Assembly (NCBI RefSeq): GCF_000427645.1
Contig: NZ_KE386571.1
Span: forward strand, 2,035,676-2,099,675
DNA: 64,000 bases
DNA from: Sphingomonas phyllosphaerae FA2
GTDB lineage: Bacteria > Pseudomonadota > Alphaproteobacteria > Sphingomonadales > Sphingomonadaceae
Direction: 5' to 3'
Of the stretch, positions 8,683 to 16,996 are shown piece after piece. The position numbers and the translations under genes are program-made. How positions within the stretch are numbered: position 1 is the stretch's first letter; each line of letters begins with the position of its first letter. Below the pieces are notes generated by a model. That model saw only the letters and a program-made list of their open reading frames with translations, made no database searches and was not told the origin of the DNA.

Positions 8683-9565
8683 AGGAAGATTGCTCCAGCA
8701 TCCGGATAATCCCCGAGAAATCCAGCCCGCCCTGCCCGGCCTCCACGAACGCCCGGTACAGGTCACGCGCGCGCGTCCCCATCGGCACCTGCGCCGCCGC
8801 ACCGTCCGCCGCCGCCATCGCCAGTTCGAGGTCCTTGAGCATCAAGGCCCCGGCGAACCCACCCCGATAGTCGCGATCCGCCGGCGACTCCGGCCCGACC
8901 CCCGGCACCGGACAGTAAGAGGTCATCGACCAGCTCTGCCCGGTCGCCTTGCTCGAAATGTCGTAGAAGGTCTGCGCATCCAGCCCCAGCTTTTCCGCCA
9001 GCGCAAACGCCTCGCACGTCGCCGCCATCGTCGCGCCGAGGATCAGGTTGTTGCACATCTTGGCGACCTGCCCTGCGCCGCTGTCGCCGGCATGGATCAC
9101 CGCCTTGCCCATATCCTCAAGGAACGGCCGCGCGCGCTCGAACGCCGCCGCCGGGCCGCCGACCATGAACGTCAGCGTCCCCGCCTGTGCCGCCGCGATC
9201 CCGCCCGACACCGGCGCGTCGACCGCCGCGATCCCGCGCGCCGCCGCCTCCCCGGCGATCCGCCGCGCGGTGGCGAGGTCGATCGTCGAACAGTCGATCA
9301 GCACCGTGTCCATCGCGACATCGCCGAGGCTCTCGGCATAGACCTGCGCGACATGGGTGCCGGCGGGCAGCATCGTCACCACCGCCTCCGCGCCGTCCGC
9401 GGCGTCGCGGGCTGACCCGACCGGCAGGCACCCCGCCGCGCGCGCCGCGTCGAGCGCTGCGGCCGACAGGTCGAAGGCGCGGACGTCATGCCCCTTCTTC
9501 GCGAGGTTGGCGGCCATCCCGCCGCCCATATTGCCCAGCCCGATGAACCCGACGCGCGCCATCAT
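8666..9565 (-). CDS. mmsB: 3-hydroxyisobutyrate dehydrogenase
   Basis: NAD-dependent oxidation of 3-hydroxyisobutyrate to methylmalonate semialdehyde in valine degradation. The 299 residues fit the family. The N-terminal Rossmann motif is GFIGLGNMGGG at 6-16, the substrate-binding D-APVSGG segment at 116-122, and catalytic Lys169 lies in GAGQVAKMCNN. An AGGAG Shine-Dalgarno precedes the tandem ATGs. The tail SSSSSRT is partly encoded by a family B repeat that also supplies the stop. It is the last gene of the minus-strand valine operon, seven bases after the enoyl-CoA hydratase. Confidence 0.93.
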   Translation of the reverse strand: MMARVGFIGLGNMGGGMAANLAKKGHDVRAFDLSAAALDAARAAGCLPVGSARDAADGAEAVVTMLPAGTHVAQVYAESLGDVAMDTVLIDCSTIDLATARRIAGEAAARGIAAVDAPVSGGIAAAQAGTLTFMVGGPAAAFERARPFLEDMGKAVIHAGDSGAGQVAKMCNNLILGATMAATCEAFALAEKLGLDAQTFYDISSKATGQSWSMTSYCPVPGVGPESPADRDYRGGFAGALMLKDLELAMAAADGAAAQVPMGTRARDLYRAFVEAGQGGLDFSGIIRMLEQSSSSSRT

Positions 9566-9572
9566 GCCTCTC

Positions 9573-10349
9573 CTACTTGCCCGTCCATTGGCCGGGGCGC
9601 TTCTCGACGAAGGCCGCCATGCCTTCCTTCTGGTCGGCGGTGCCGAACAGCCCGTGGAACAGCCGCCGCTCGAATTGCACGCCTTGCGCCAGCGTCGTCT
9701 CGAACGCGGCGTTGACCATTTCCTTGTTCGCCAGCACCGCCAGCGGCGCCATGTCGGCGATCGTCTGCGCGGTCTTCACCGCTTCCTCGACCAGCTCGGC
9801 GGCGGGCACGATCCGGCTGACCAGCCCGGCGCGTTCCGCCTCGGCGGCGTCGATCATCCGCCCGGTCAGGCACATCTCCATCGCCTTGGCCTTACCGACC
9901 GCGCGCGCCAGCCGCTGCGATCCGCCCATCCCCGGCGTCACCGCCAGCTTGATCTCGGGCTGGCCGAATTTCGCGGTGTCGGCGGCGAGGATGAAGTCGC
10001 ACATCATCGCCAGTTCGCACCCGCCGCCCAGCGCATAGCCGGCGACTGCGGCGATGATCGGCTTGCGTGTCTGCGTCAGCCGTTCGTAGCCACCGAAGAA
10101 ATTTCCGCCGTACATCTCGGCGAAGCCCTGCGCCGACATCTCCTTGATGTCCGCGCCGGCCGCGAACGCCTTCTCGCTGCCGGTCAGCACCGCACAGCCC
10201 TGCGACGCGTCGGCATCGAACGCGGCAAGCGCGGCGAGCAGGTCGGCAAGCACCTGCGAATTAAGCGCGTTGAGCGCCTTGGGCCGATTGAGCGTGATCA
10301 GCGTCACGCCGCCGCGCTGTTCGACCAATAGGGTGTCGTATTCGGCCAT
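9573..10349 (-). CDS. Enoyl-CoA hydratase
   Basis: Crotonase-fold enzyme of 258 residues that hydrates 2-enoyl-CoA (methacrylyl-CoA in this context). The oxyanion-hole segment [11 protein letters not shown] is at 61-71. Catalytic glutamates are Glu112 (GGGCEL) and Glu132 ([13 protein letters not shown]). A GGAGGT Shine-Dalgarno precedes the ATG. The gene sits between HIBYL-CoA hydrolase and mmsB in the valine operon. Substrate choice is inferred from context, since the family is broad and a short-chain beta-oxidation role cannot be excluded. Confidence 0.92.
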   Translation of the reverse strand: MAEYDTLLVEQRGGVTLITLNRPKALNALNSQVLADLLAALAAFDADASQGCAVLTGSEKAFAAGADIKEMSAQGFAEMYGGNFFGGYERLTQTRKPIIAAVAGYALGGGCELAMMCDFILAADTAKFGQPEIKLAVTPGMGGSQRLARAVGKAKAMEMCLTGRMIDAAEAERAGLVSRIVPAAELVEEAVKTAQTIADMAPLAVLANKEMVNAAFETTLAQGVQFERRLFHGLFGTADQKEGMAAFVEKRPGQWTGK

Positions 10350-10362
10350 ATCGCCTCACCTC

Positions 10363-10496
10363 CGTCGCCCCTGCGCAAGCAGGGGTCTATGTCTCTGTAT
10401 TCTTCAACCAACGGCCTGACACAAACCCGCCGCGCATGTGTCCGGCGTCTCGCGACACGCCACAGACATGGGCCCCTGCCTCCGCAGGGGCGACGG
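10363..10496. repeat. Family C repeat, tandem unit 1
   Basis: Unit of about 134 bp with terminal inverted arms CGTCGCCCCTGCG...GCAGGGG and CCCCTGCCTCCGCAGGGGCGACGG. The interior contains CAACGGCCTGACACAAACC. First of three units repeated every 165 bp between the HIBYL-CoA hydrolase and enoyl-CoA hydratase genes. There is no coding potential in the gap 10350-10813. Confidence 0.88.
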
Positions 10497-10527
10497 CGTT
10501 AGCGGAGCGCTCCAGTCCCGCCACTCC

Positions 10528-10660
10528 CGTCGCTCCTGCGCAGGCAGGAGCCTATGGCTGTGTATTCTTCAACCAACGACCTGACACAAACCCGCCGCCC
10601 ATGCGTCCGGCGTCTCGCGTTACGCTACAGACATGAGCCCCTGCCTCCGCAGGGGCGACG
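10528..10660. repeat. Family C repeat, tandem unit 2
   Basis: Begins exactly 165 bp after unit 1 and is nearly identical to it, including the interior CTGACACAAACC and the linker GGCGTTAGCGGAGCGCTCC that follows both units. Confidence 0.88.
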
Positions 10661-10692
10661 GCGTTAGCGGAGCGCTCCCGTCTCTTCACACC

Positions 10693-10790
10693 CGTCGCCC
10701 CTGCGAAGGCAGGGGCCCATGTCTGCCAAATCTCGAAACCTCGGCTCGACACACACGCATCATCCATGTGTCCACCGCAGCGCGAGCGGC
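10693..10790. repeat. Family C repeat, degenerate unit 3
   Basis: Begins exactly 165 bp after unit 2 with the left arm CGTCGCCCCTGCGAAGGCAG. The interior is diverged and the right arm is missing, so this is a decayed or truncated unit. Confidence 0.75.
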
Positions 10791-10813
10791 GAGCCGCGCT
10801 ACCCGCACCCCCA

Positions 10814-11854
10814 TCACCCCGGCGTCCACGCCTCATCCTCCGGCAACGGCGCGAAGATCCGATCGATCATGTGATCACTCACCCCCTCGACCGTCGTCGG
10901 CTCCCAGCGCGGCGCATTGTCCTTGTCGACGATCAGCGCGCGCACGCCTTCGAGGAAGTCCGGCCGCTGCACGACCCGGCACGCCACCGCATATTCCTGC
11001 CGCATCTCATCGGCGAACGTCGCCATCCCTGCGGCATCCTTGAGCAACTTCAGCGACACCTTCATCGCCTGCGGCGACTTGGTCGCGAGCGTCGCCAGCG
11101 TCGCACCCGCGAACTCACCGCCATCGGCCTGCAACGCGGCCAGCACCTCTTCGAGATCATCCGACGCGAACAGCCGGTCGATCACATCGCGCTGCGCAAG
11201 CAGCTTCGCCGCGGGCGCTTCCTCCGCCAGCCCGGACAGCGTCGCCTCGATCGCCGCGGGATCGGCGACGATCCGCGCCTTGGCCTCCTCGACGTGCGCG
11301 GCGGGCAGGTAATGCGTCGCCAGCCCGAGCGCGAGCGCCTCCGCGCCGTCGAGCCGCGCGCCGGTCAGCGCCAGATAATGGCCGATCCGCCCCGGCAGCC
11401 GCGACAGATACCAGCCGCCGCCGACGTCGGGAAACAGCCCGATCCCGGTCTCCGGCATCGCCAGCCGCGTATTCTCGGTCGCGACGCGGTATTTGCAAGG
11501 TTGCGACACACCGACCCCGCCGCCCATCGTCACCCCGTCCATGAACGCGACGGTGTCCTTCACATAGGTGAACAGCCGGTGGTTCATCCGATATTCGGTG
11601 TGAAAGAAGGCCCGCGCCGCCGCACCATCGCCAGCGCCGCTCCCCGCCAGCATCCGGATGTCGCCGCCCGCGCAAAAGCCCCGTCCCTCCGCATGGTCGA
11701 TCATGACGCAGCGCACCGCCTCATCCCCGCGCCATTCCTCGAGCGCGTCGAGGATGCCCTGACACATGCCAGTGGTGAGCGCGTGCAGCGCCTTGGGCCG
11801 ATTGAGCCGAATACGCCCGACCGGGCCGTCGACGGTCGTGATGAGGTCGCTCAT
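10814..11854 (-). CDS. 3-hydroxyisobutyryl-CoA hydrolase
   Basis: Crotonase-superfamily thioesterase that releases 3-hydroxyisobutyrate from its CoA ester in valine breakdown. The 346 residues are longer than hydratases (about 260), as expected for HIBCH. The oxyanion segment is GFCAGGDIRM at 59-68, and the downstream motif ETGIGLFPDVGGGWYLSRLPG is typical of HIBCH. A GGAGAGGG Shine-Dalgarno precedes the ATG. It lies between the acyl-CoA dehydrogenase (upstream in transcription, across a family A repeat) and the enoyl-CoA hydratase. The two crotonase genes here are distinct enzymes, not duplicates. Confidence 0.9.
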   Translation of the reverse strand: MSDLITTVDGPVGRIRLNRPKALHALTTGMCQGILDALEEWRGDEAVRCVMIDHAEGRGFCAGGDIRMLAGSGAGDGAAARAFFHTEYRMNHRLFTYVKDTVAFMDGVTMGGGVGVSQPCKYRVATENTRLAMPETGIGLFPDVGGGWYLSRLPGRIGHYLALTGARLDGAEALALGLATHYLPAAHVEEAKARIVADPAAIEATLSGLAEEAPAAKLLAQRDVIDRLFASDDLEEVLAALQADGGEFAGATLATLATKSPQAMKVSLKLLKDAAGMATFADEMRQEYAVACRVVQRPDFLEGVRALIVDKDNAPRWEPTTVEGVSDHMIDRIFAPLPEDEAWTPG

Positions 11855-11869
11855 TCACCCTCTCCCGTT

Positions 11870-11947
11870 CGTCATTGCGAGCGCAAGCGAAGCAATCCAG
11901 GGCGTCCCGATCCGGCCCTGGATTGCTTCGCTACGCTCGCAACGACG
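11870..11947. repeat. Palindromic repeat, family A, copy 3
   Basis: Outer arms CGTCATTGCGAGCG and CGCTCGCAACGACGG, with inner arms AGCAATCCAGG and CTGGATTGCT. It lies inside the valine operon between the acyl-CoA dehydrogenase and hydrolase genes, so it would be transcribed as a hairpin within the mRNA. Confidence 0.88.
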
Positions 11948-11961
11948 GATAACGATCCTCC

Positions 11962-13107
11962 TCACTGCCGCACCAGCTCACGGCCGATGATCATCCGCAT
12001 CACCTGATTGGTCCCCTCGAGGATCGAATGCACGCGCAGGTCGCGCCAGAAGCGCTCGATCGGATAGTCCATCAGATAGCCATAGCCGCCGTGGAGTTGC
12101 AGCGCGCGGTCGACCACGCTCGATCCGGTATCGGTCGCCAGTCGTTTCGCCATCGCCGCGAACCGCGTCTTGTCGGGCGCATTCGCGCTTACCTTCGCGG
12201 CAGCGACGTACAGCAGGCAGCGCGCCGCCTGAAGGTCGGTCTCCATATCCGCCAGCATGAACTGCGTGTTCTGGAAATCGCTCACCGCGGTCCCGAATTG
12301 CTTGCGGTCCTTCGTATAGCGGATCGCCTCGTCCAGACATCGCTGCGCCCCGCCCAGCGAGCACGCCCCGATGTTGAGCCGCCCGCCATCCAGCCCCGCC
12401 ATTGCGAAGCGGAACCCCTCGCCTTCCTCGCCGACGCGGTTGGCGACCGGCACGCGGACATTGTCGAACGTCACCGCGCGCGTCGGCTGCGCATGCCAGC
12501 CCAGCTTGCGCTCGTTCGCGCCGAACGAAACCCCGGGCATGTCCTTCTCGACGACGAGGCAGGAAATGCCCTTCGGACCTTCGACACCGGTGCGCACCAT
12601 CGTGACGTAAAGCTCGTTTTCTCCGGCACCGGAGATGAACTGTTTCGTCCCGTTGACGATATATTCGTCGCCATCGCGGTACGCGCTGGTCTTTAGCGCC
12701 GCCGCATCCGATCCCGAACCCGGCTCGGTCAGGCAATAGCTGGCGATGCGGTCCATCGTCACCAGATCCGGCAGATACCGCGCCTTTAGCTCTGCCGAGC
12801 CGTAGCGATCGATGATCCAGCTCGCCATATTGTGGATGGAAATGAATGCGCTAGTGGTGGGACAGCCATAGGCCATCGACTCCATGATCAGCGCCGCCTC
12901 CAGCCGCCCGAGGTTGATCCCGCCGCTCTCCTCGCTGACGTAGATCGCGGCGAACCCCAATTCCGCCGCTGCCTTGATCGTATCACGCGGAAAGATATGC
13001 TTTTCGTCCCATTCCGCCGCGAACGGTGTGATGCGATCGGCGGTAAAGCGTTGCGCGAGCGCCTGAATTTCGCGCTGCTCGTCGGTCAGGTCGAACTGGT
13101 CGGTCAT
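11962..13107 (-). CDS. Acyl-CoA dehydrogenase, probable isobutyryl-CoA dehydrogenase
   Basis: FAD enzyme of 381 residues oxidising an acyl-CoA, by context isobutyryl-CoA to methacrylyl-CoA. It carries the family signatures CLTEPGSGSD (about 125-134), KQFISGAG, RKQFG...FQNTQFMLADM, LQLHGGYGY and ILEGTNQVMRMIIGR. The last holds the catalytic glutamate position of this subclass. The start is taken as ATG at 13107 with a GAGG upstream; an in-frame TTG lies two codons earlier. It is part of the mmsA-to-mmsB operon. Short-chain specificity is inferred from gene context. Confidence 0.9.
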   Translation of the reverse strand: MTDQFDLTDEQREIQALAQRFTADRITPFAAEWDEKHIFPRDTIKAAAELGFAAIYVSEESGGINLGRLEAALIMESMAYGCPTTSAFISIHNMASWIIDRYGSAELKARYLPDLVTMDRIASYCLTEPGSGSDAAALKTSAYRDGDEYIVNGTKQFISGAGENELYVTMVRTGVEGPKGISCLVVEKDMPGVSFGANERKLGWHAQPTRAVTFDNVRVPVANRVGEEGEGFRFAMAGLDGGRLNIGACSLGGAQRCLDEAIRYTKDRKQFGTAVSDFQNTQFMLADMETDLQAARCLLYVAAAKVSANAPDKTRFAAMAKRLATDTGSSVVDRALQLHGGYGYLMDYPIERFWRDLRVHSILEGTNQVMRMIIGRELVRQ

Positions 13108-13118
13108 GCTCAATATCC

Positions 13119-13634
13119 TCAGCAGCGGCGATAGCGCTGCGTGGCGGTCGGGCTGGTGCGCACCAGCATGGTGCCCCCGGCGTCGAGCCGATAGACTTCG
13201 CGGGCGTAAACCCCTGGCCCCTCACCCGAAAAACGCAGATCGACCGCCAACTCCTGCGGACTACGGCGATCGATGTGCTGCACGCGCGCACGTGATTCGT
13301 AGAAGCGGATCGTGTCTGCATCGATGTTGATGCGCCCGGTCGCGGCGGTGTTGGCCAGCTCGCAATCATTGTCGCCCGCGCCCCAATAACCAAGGAATTC
13401 CGTGGGAAAGGCACGGTCGCGCGCGGCGTTGGGCGTGCTCTTGGCGATCGGAACACCGGTGCGCGCGGTGGTGGCGGCGCCATTCTGCGCCACCGCCTGC
13501 TCGATCGCCGCCTGCGCCGCGGCTTCCTTTTCGGGCACCTCGACGCGGTTATAGTCCGCATCGTGGCTCGAACAGGCCGCGAGCAACGTCATGAAGACAA
13601 TCCCGTTCGCCTTGATCCTGGCCAGAAGTCGCAT
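13119..13634 (-). CDS. Putative lipoprotein inside the valine operon
   Basis: The protein has 171 residues. A basic N-terminus (MRLLARIKANG) and hydrophobic stretch lead to a lipobox LLAAC with Cys near residue 21, so diacylglycerol modification is predicted. The mature part has an alanine-rich helical segment and then a compact region with cysteines (DNDCELANTAAT...RYRRC). I recognise no family. It starts eight bases after mmsA and ends about a dozen bases before the acyl-CoA dehydrogenase, so it must be co-transcribed with the valine genes. The connection is unexplained. Confidence 0.75.
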   Translation of the reverse strand: MRLLARIKANGIVFMTLLAACSSHDADYNRVEVPEKEAAAQAAIEQAVAQNGAATTARTGVPIAKSTPNAARDRAFPTEFLGYWGAGDNDCELANTAATGRINIDADTIRFYESRARVQHIDRRSPQELAVDLRFSGEGPGVYAREVYRLDAGGTMLVRTSPTATQRYRRC

Positions 13635-13642
13635 CGCGTCCG

Positions 13643-15154
13643 TCACCCCATCGTCGGAATCACGAACGCATCCTGCACCGCCGTGGGTCCGCCCCCCGCC
13701 CCATCGGGCCAGCGCTGCGTTACCGTCTTGACCTTGGTCCAAAATTTCACGCCTTCCATGCCGTGCTGGTTGGTGTCGCCGAAGGCCGAGCGCTTCCAGC
13801 CGCCGAACGTGTGATAGGCGACGGGCACCGGGATCGGCACGTTGATCCCGACCATCCCGACGTTGACGCGCGCCGCGAACTCGCGCGCGGCATGGCCGTT
13901 GCGCGTGAAGATCGCGACGCCATTGCCATATTGATGCTCGCTGGGCAGCCGCACCGCCGTTTCGAAATCGGGCGCGCGCACGATCTGGAGCACGGGGCCG
14001 AAGATTTCCTCCTTGTACGCCTGCATGTCGGGCGTGACGTGATCGAACAGGCTGGGACCGATGAAGAAGCCCTGCTCATGCCCCTGCAACCGGAAGTCGC
14101 GACCATCAACGACCAACTCGGCACCCTCGTCGACACCGGTCTGGATCCAGCTGGCGACGCGTTCGCGGTGCGCCGCGTTTACCACCGGGCCGTAATGCGC
14201 CTCGGCATCGGTCGACACGCCGACCCGCAACGCTGCGATCGCGGGGAGCAATTTCTCGCGCAGCGCCTCGGCGGTCCTGTCGCCGACCGGCACGACGACC
14301 GGCAACGCCATGCACCGCTCACCCGCCGACCCGAAGGCCGCGCCGGACAGATCGGCGACCACCTGATCCAGATCGGCGTCGGGCATGACGATGCCGTGGT
14401 TCTTCGCCCCGCCCATCGCCTGCACGCGCTTCCCCGCCGCGACGCCGCGGCGGTAGACGTGATGCGCGATGTCGCTCGACCCGACGAAGCTGACCGCCAC
14501 GATCGCGGGATGGTCGAGGATCGCGTCCACCATCTCCTTGTCGCCGTGGACGACCTGCAACACACCCTCGGGCAGCCCCGCCTCGCGCATCAGCTCGGCG
14601 AGCCGCACCGGGACGCTGGGATCGCGCTCGCTGGGCTTCAATATGAAGGCGTTGCCGCATGCAATCGCGACGCCGAACATCCACATCGGGATCATCGCCG
14701 GAAAATTGAACGGCGTGATACCCGCGCCGATGCCGATCGGCTGGCGCATCGAATAAACGTCGATCCCCGGCCCGGCACCCTGCGTATATTCGCCCTTGAG
14801 CACATGCGGGATGCCGCAGGCGAATTCGATCACCTCCAGCCCGCGCTGGATATCGCCCTTCGAGTCGGCGATCACCTTGCCATGCTCGGACGACAGCAGC
14901 TGCGCCAGCGCGTCCATGTTCGCCTCGACCAGTTCCTTGAAACGGAACATGACGCGCGCGCGGCGTTGCGGGTTGGTCGCTGCCCACGCCGGTTGCGCAG
15001 CCTGCGCCGCCGCCACCGCGCGGTCGAGGTCCGCGGTGGTGCCGAGCACGACCTGCGCCTGCACTTGCCCGGTGTTGGGGTCGAAAATGTCGGCGGTGCG
15101 TGCGCGGGCGCTGCCGCCGCCGCTGCCCGCGATATGATGGTCGAGCTGGCGCAT
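13643..15154 (-). CDS. mmsA: CoA-acylating methylmalonate-semialdehyde dehydrogenase
   Basis: Converts methylmalonate semialdehyde with NAD and CoA to propionyl-CoA and CO2. The 503 residues match the family. It has the aldehyde dehydrogenase motif TPFNFPAMIPMWMFG, NAD-binding FVGSSDIAHHVY, the glutamate-poor MmsA-type active region, and the catalytic cysteine in SAGERCMAL (near residue 285). The open frame extends upstream, but the ATG at 15154 follows AGGAGAGAG and starts at the conserved N-terminus. It is first in the minus-strand valine operon and divergent from the LysR gene, with a LysR box between them. Confidence 0.95.
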   Translation of the reverse strand: MRQLDHHIAGSGGGSARARTADIFDPNTGQVQAQVVLGTTADLDRAVAAAQAAQPAWAATNPQRRARVMFRFKELVEANMDALAQLLSSEHGKVIADSKGDIQRGLEVIEFACGIPHVLKGEYTQGAGPGIDVYSMRQPIGIGAGITPFNFPAMIPMWMFGVAIACGNAFILKPSERDPSVPVRLAELMREAGLPEGVLQVVHGDKEMVDAILDHPAIVAVSFVGSSDIAHHVYRRGVAAGKRVQAMGGAKNHGIVMPDADLDQVVADLSGAAFGSAGERCMALPVVVPVGDRTAEALREKLLPAIAALRVGVSTDAEAHYGPVVNAAHRERVASWIQTGVDEGAELVVDGRDFRLQGHEQGFFIGPSLFDHVTPDMQAYKEEIFGPVLQIVRAPDFETAVRLPSEHQYGNGVAIFTRNGHAAREFAARVNVGMVGINVPIPVPVAYHTFGGWKRSAFGDTNQHGMEGVKFWTKVKTVTQRWPDGAGGGPTAVQDAFVIPTMG

Positions 15155-15194
15155 CGCATCTCTCTCCTGTGTCGCGCTGGTGTGCGCCCGGGGC

Positions 15195-15217
15195 GAATTG
15201 CCGGCAAGCGACAATTC
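15195..15217. promoter_or_regulatory. LysR-type operator between mmsA and the LysR gene
   Basis: Perfect inverted repeat GAATTG-N11-CAATTC. It contains the T-N11-A core expected for LysR-type regulator binding. It lies 18 bp from the LysR start and 41 bp from the mmsA start in an 80-bp divergent gap, the classic position for a site controlling both genes. Confidence 0.65.
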
Positions 15218-15234
15218 TGCAACGGTCACCTGCA

Positions 15235-16134
15235 ATGACGCAGCCCTTGCCCTGGAACGACCTGCAGGATTTCCTCGCGGTCGCGCGCGCCGGCCAAATC
15301 GCGCGCGCCGCGACGCTGGTCGGGGTCGATGCCACCACGATCGGTCGTCGGCTGCGTCGGCTGGAGGCGCGGCTCGGCCGCACGCTTTTCGAGCAGACTC
15401 GCGAAGGACAGGTCCTGACCGAAGCGGGCGAGGCGCTACTCGCACAGGTCGAGGAGATGCAGAATGCCGCCGAGCGGATCGTCGAGGCGCGCGGCCCCGC
15501 CGAGTCGCTGTCGGGCGTGCTGCGCGTCAGCGTGTCCGAAGGGTTCGGCACCTGGCTGGTGGCCGAGCATCTTCAGGAATTCGCCGCCCAACATCCGGCG
15601 CTGACGATCGATCTCGCCGCGAGTTCGGGATTCCTAAGCCCGTCCCGGCGCGAGGCGGACGTCGCGGTGCTGCTGGCGCGCCCCCGGCAAGGGCCGGTGG
15701 TGGCCGGCAAGCTGTCGGACTATGCGTTGCATCTTTATGCTGCACGGTCGTTGATCGCGCGGGCCGGGACGGTGACGCGCGACTCGCTGGGGGACCGGCA
15801 TGCAATGATCGGCTACGTCCCCGATCTTCTCTATTCCCCCGAGCTGCGCTTCGTCGACGATGTCGGCCCCTTACCCACGCCGACCCTTCGAAGCTCCAGC
15901 ATCAACGCGCAGGCGCGGCTGATCGCGACCGGCGCAGGAGTCGGGGTCTTGCCGCATTTTATCGGCGGCGCCCTGTCCGACCTGGAGCGCGTATTGCCCG
16001 AAGTGACCATCAAACGCACCTTCTGGCTGGTCACGCACCGCGACACGCGACAATTGCGGCGGGTTCGGGCCTTTTCGTCATGGCTGACCGGGCTCGTTGC
16101 CAAGCACCGCGCACGGCTTGATCCACCGCGTTAA
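15235..16134 (+). CDS. LysR-family transcriptional regulator of the valine operon
   Basis: The protein has 299 residues. The N-terminal winged helix-turn-helix (about 5-65) contains FLAVARAGQIARAATLVGV and RRLRRLEARLGRTLFEQ, and the C-terminal part is a LysR substrate-binding domain. The frame is open upstream to 15100, but the ATG at 15235 begins at the conserved N-terminus. Divergent orientation to mmsA and the inverted repeat in the gap suggest it autoregulates and controls branched-chain degradation genes. The inducer is not evident; a valine-pathway intermediate is an inference. Confidence 0.9.
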   Translation: MTQPLPWNDLQDFLAVARAGQIARAATLVGVDATTIGRRLRRLEARLGRTLFEQTREGQVLTEAGEALLAQVEEMQNAAERIVEARGPAESLSGVLRVSVSEGFGTWLVAEHLQEFAAQHPALTIDLAASSGFLSPSRREADVAVLLARPRQGPVVAGKLSDYALHLYAARSLIARAGTVTRDSLGDRHAMIGYVPDLLYSPELRFVDDVGPLPTPTLRSSSINAQARLIATGAGVGVLPHFIGGALSDLERVLPEVTIKRTFWLVTHRDTRQLRRVRAFSSWLTGLVAKHRARLDPPR

Positions 16135-16173
16135 CTTTTCGCCGCGACGTTAACCTTTCGCGTAATTGTTAAC
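16130..16173. repeat. Three GTTAAC palindromes at exact 19-bp spacing
   Basis: GTTAAC occurs at 16130, 16149 and 16168, partly with the flanking pattern CGTTAACYTTTCGC. The first overlaps the stop of the LysR gene. They lie in the 214-bp gap before the PEP-CTERM gene, which otherwise shows nothing recognisable. A regulatory role is possible but unproven. Confidence 0.4.
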
Positions 16174-16348
16174 GCGTCACCGGCAGACCTTGGCATGTTG
16201 CAGTTTATCGGTGGCGCATCGGCCACACCGGTTCGGCTTTGTACCTTGTGTCGCATTTCTGGAACAGATTCTACTGGACTTGCGGAGACAGTGCGGCGCA
16301 GAAGCGTTCTACCCCAATCGGACTATTGAACAGGATTCGGTCGACGGG

Positions 16349-16996
16349 ATGAAGAACTGGCGCACCCTTATCACCTCGATCTCCCGCACGACGCTGGTCC
16401 GTGCGGCGGTGGTGCTGGGTGTCGGCGGTTCGGTGATCGGCAGCTATGCCGGGCTTGGCGTCCTGGGCGGCACCGTGCCGTTCGCAGAGGCGATGAACCT
16501 GCCTGCCGCGCTGGCGGTGCTCCCCGACCCTTTGTCAATCATGACCGCGCGTTCGCCCGGGGAACGCGGGCATGGCGCGATGTTCAACATCAAGCAGACG
16601 AAACGTCCGCGTCAGCTGGCCAGCGTTCGGCCGCGCGGGCCGCGTGAGCGGGTGTTGAGCAACGTGCGGGAGCGTAATCCGGTCGCCGGCGTGCCGACAG
16701 GCGATCTGCCGATCACTCCCGGCGGCTTCGTCCCCGACCTCGCGCCGGTTTCCCCCGATGCGCTCGGCCCAGGCGGACCGGGCGGCGGTGGTGACTCGTT
16801 CGGTCCGCCGCCGGTCTTCCCGACAGGTCCGGGTGGCAACATCCCGGGTGTGCCGGGGCCAACGCCGACTCCCACGCCTACCACCCCGGTTCCGGCCGTG
16901 CCGGAACCCGCGACGTGGGCGATGATGACGCTGGGGTTCGCGATCACCGGCCTCGCGGTACGCCGCCGCAAGCGGACCCGCACCACCGTCGCATGA
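16349..16996 (+). CDS. PEPxxWA-CTERM exported protein
   Basis: The protein has 215 residues. An N-terminal hydrophobic segment (about 15-40) acts as a signal/anchor. The middle is low in complexity, rich in Gly/Pro with PTPTPTP repeats. The C-terminus is the sorting signal VPEPATWAMM, followed by a hydrophobic helix and a basic RRRKR cluster, the PEP-CTERM arrangement typical of sphingomonads. Such proteins are processed by an exosortase; none is visible in this window. The ATG at 16349 is chosen because upstream sequence lacks coding character. It overlaps the next gene by ATGA. Confidence 0.8.
   Translation: MKNWRTLITSISRTTLVRAAVVLGVGGSVIGSYAGLGVLGGTVPFAEAMNLPAALAVLPDPLSIMTARSPGERGHGAMFNIKQTKRPRQLASVRPRGPRERVLSNVRERNPVAGVPTGDLPITPGGFVPDLAPVSPDALGPGGPGGGGDSFGPPPVFPTGPGGNIPGVPGPTPTPTPTTPVPAVPEPATWAMMTLGFAITGLAVRRRKRTRTTVA

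Noticed and set aside
10363..10790. Possible CRISPR array (regular repeats in the C family tandem)
   Set aside because: Units are about 134 bp, palindromic and separated by near-identical linkers, with no unique spacers and no cas genes.
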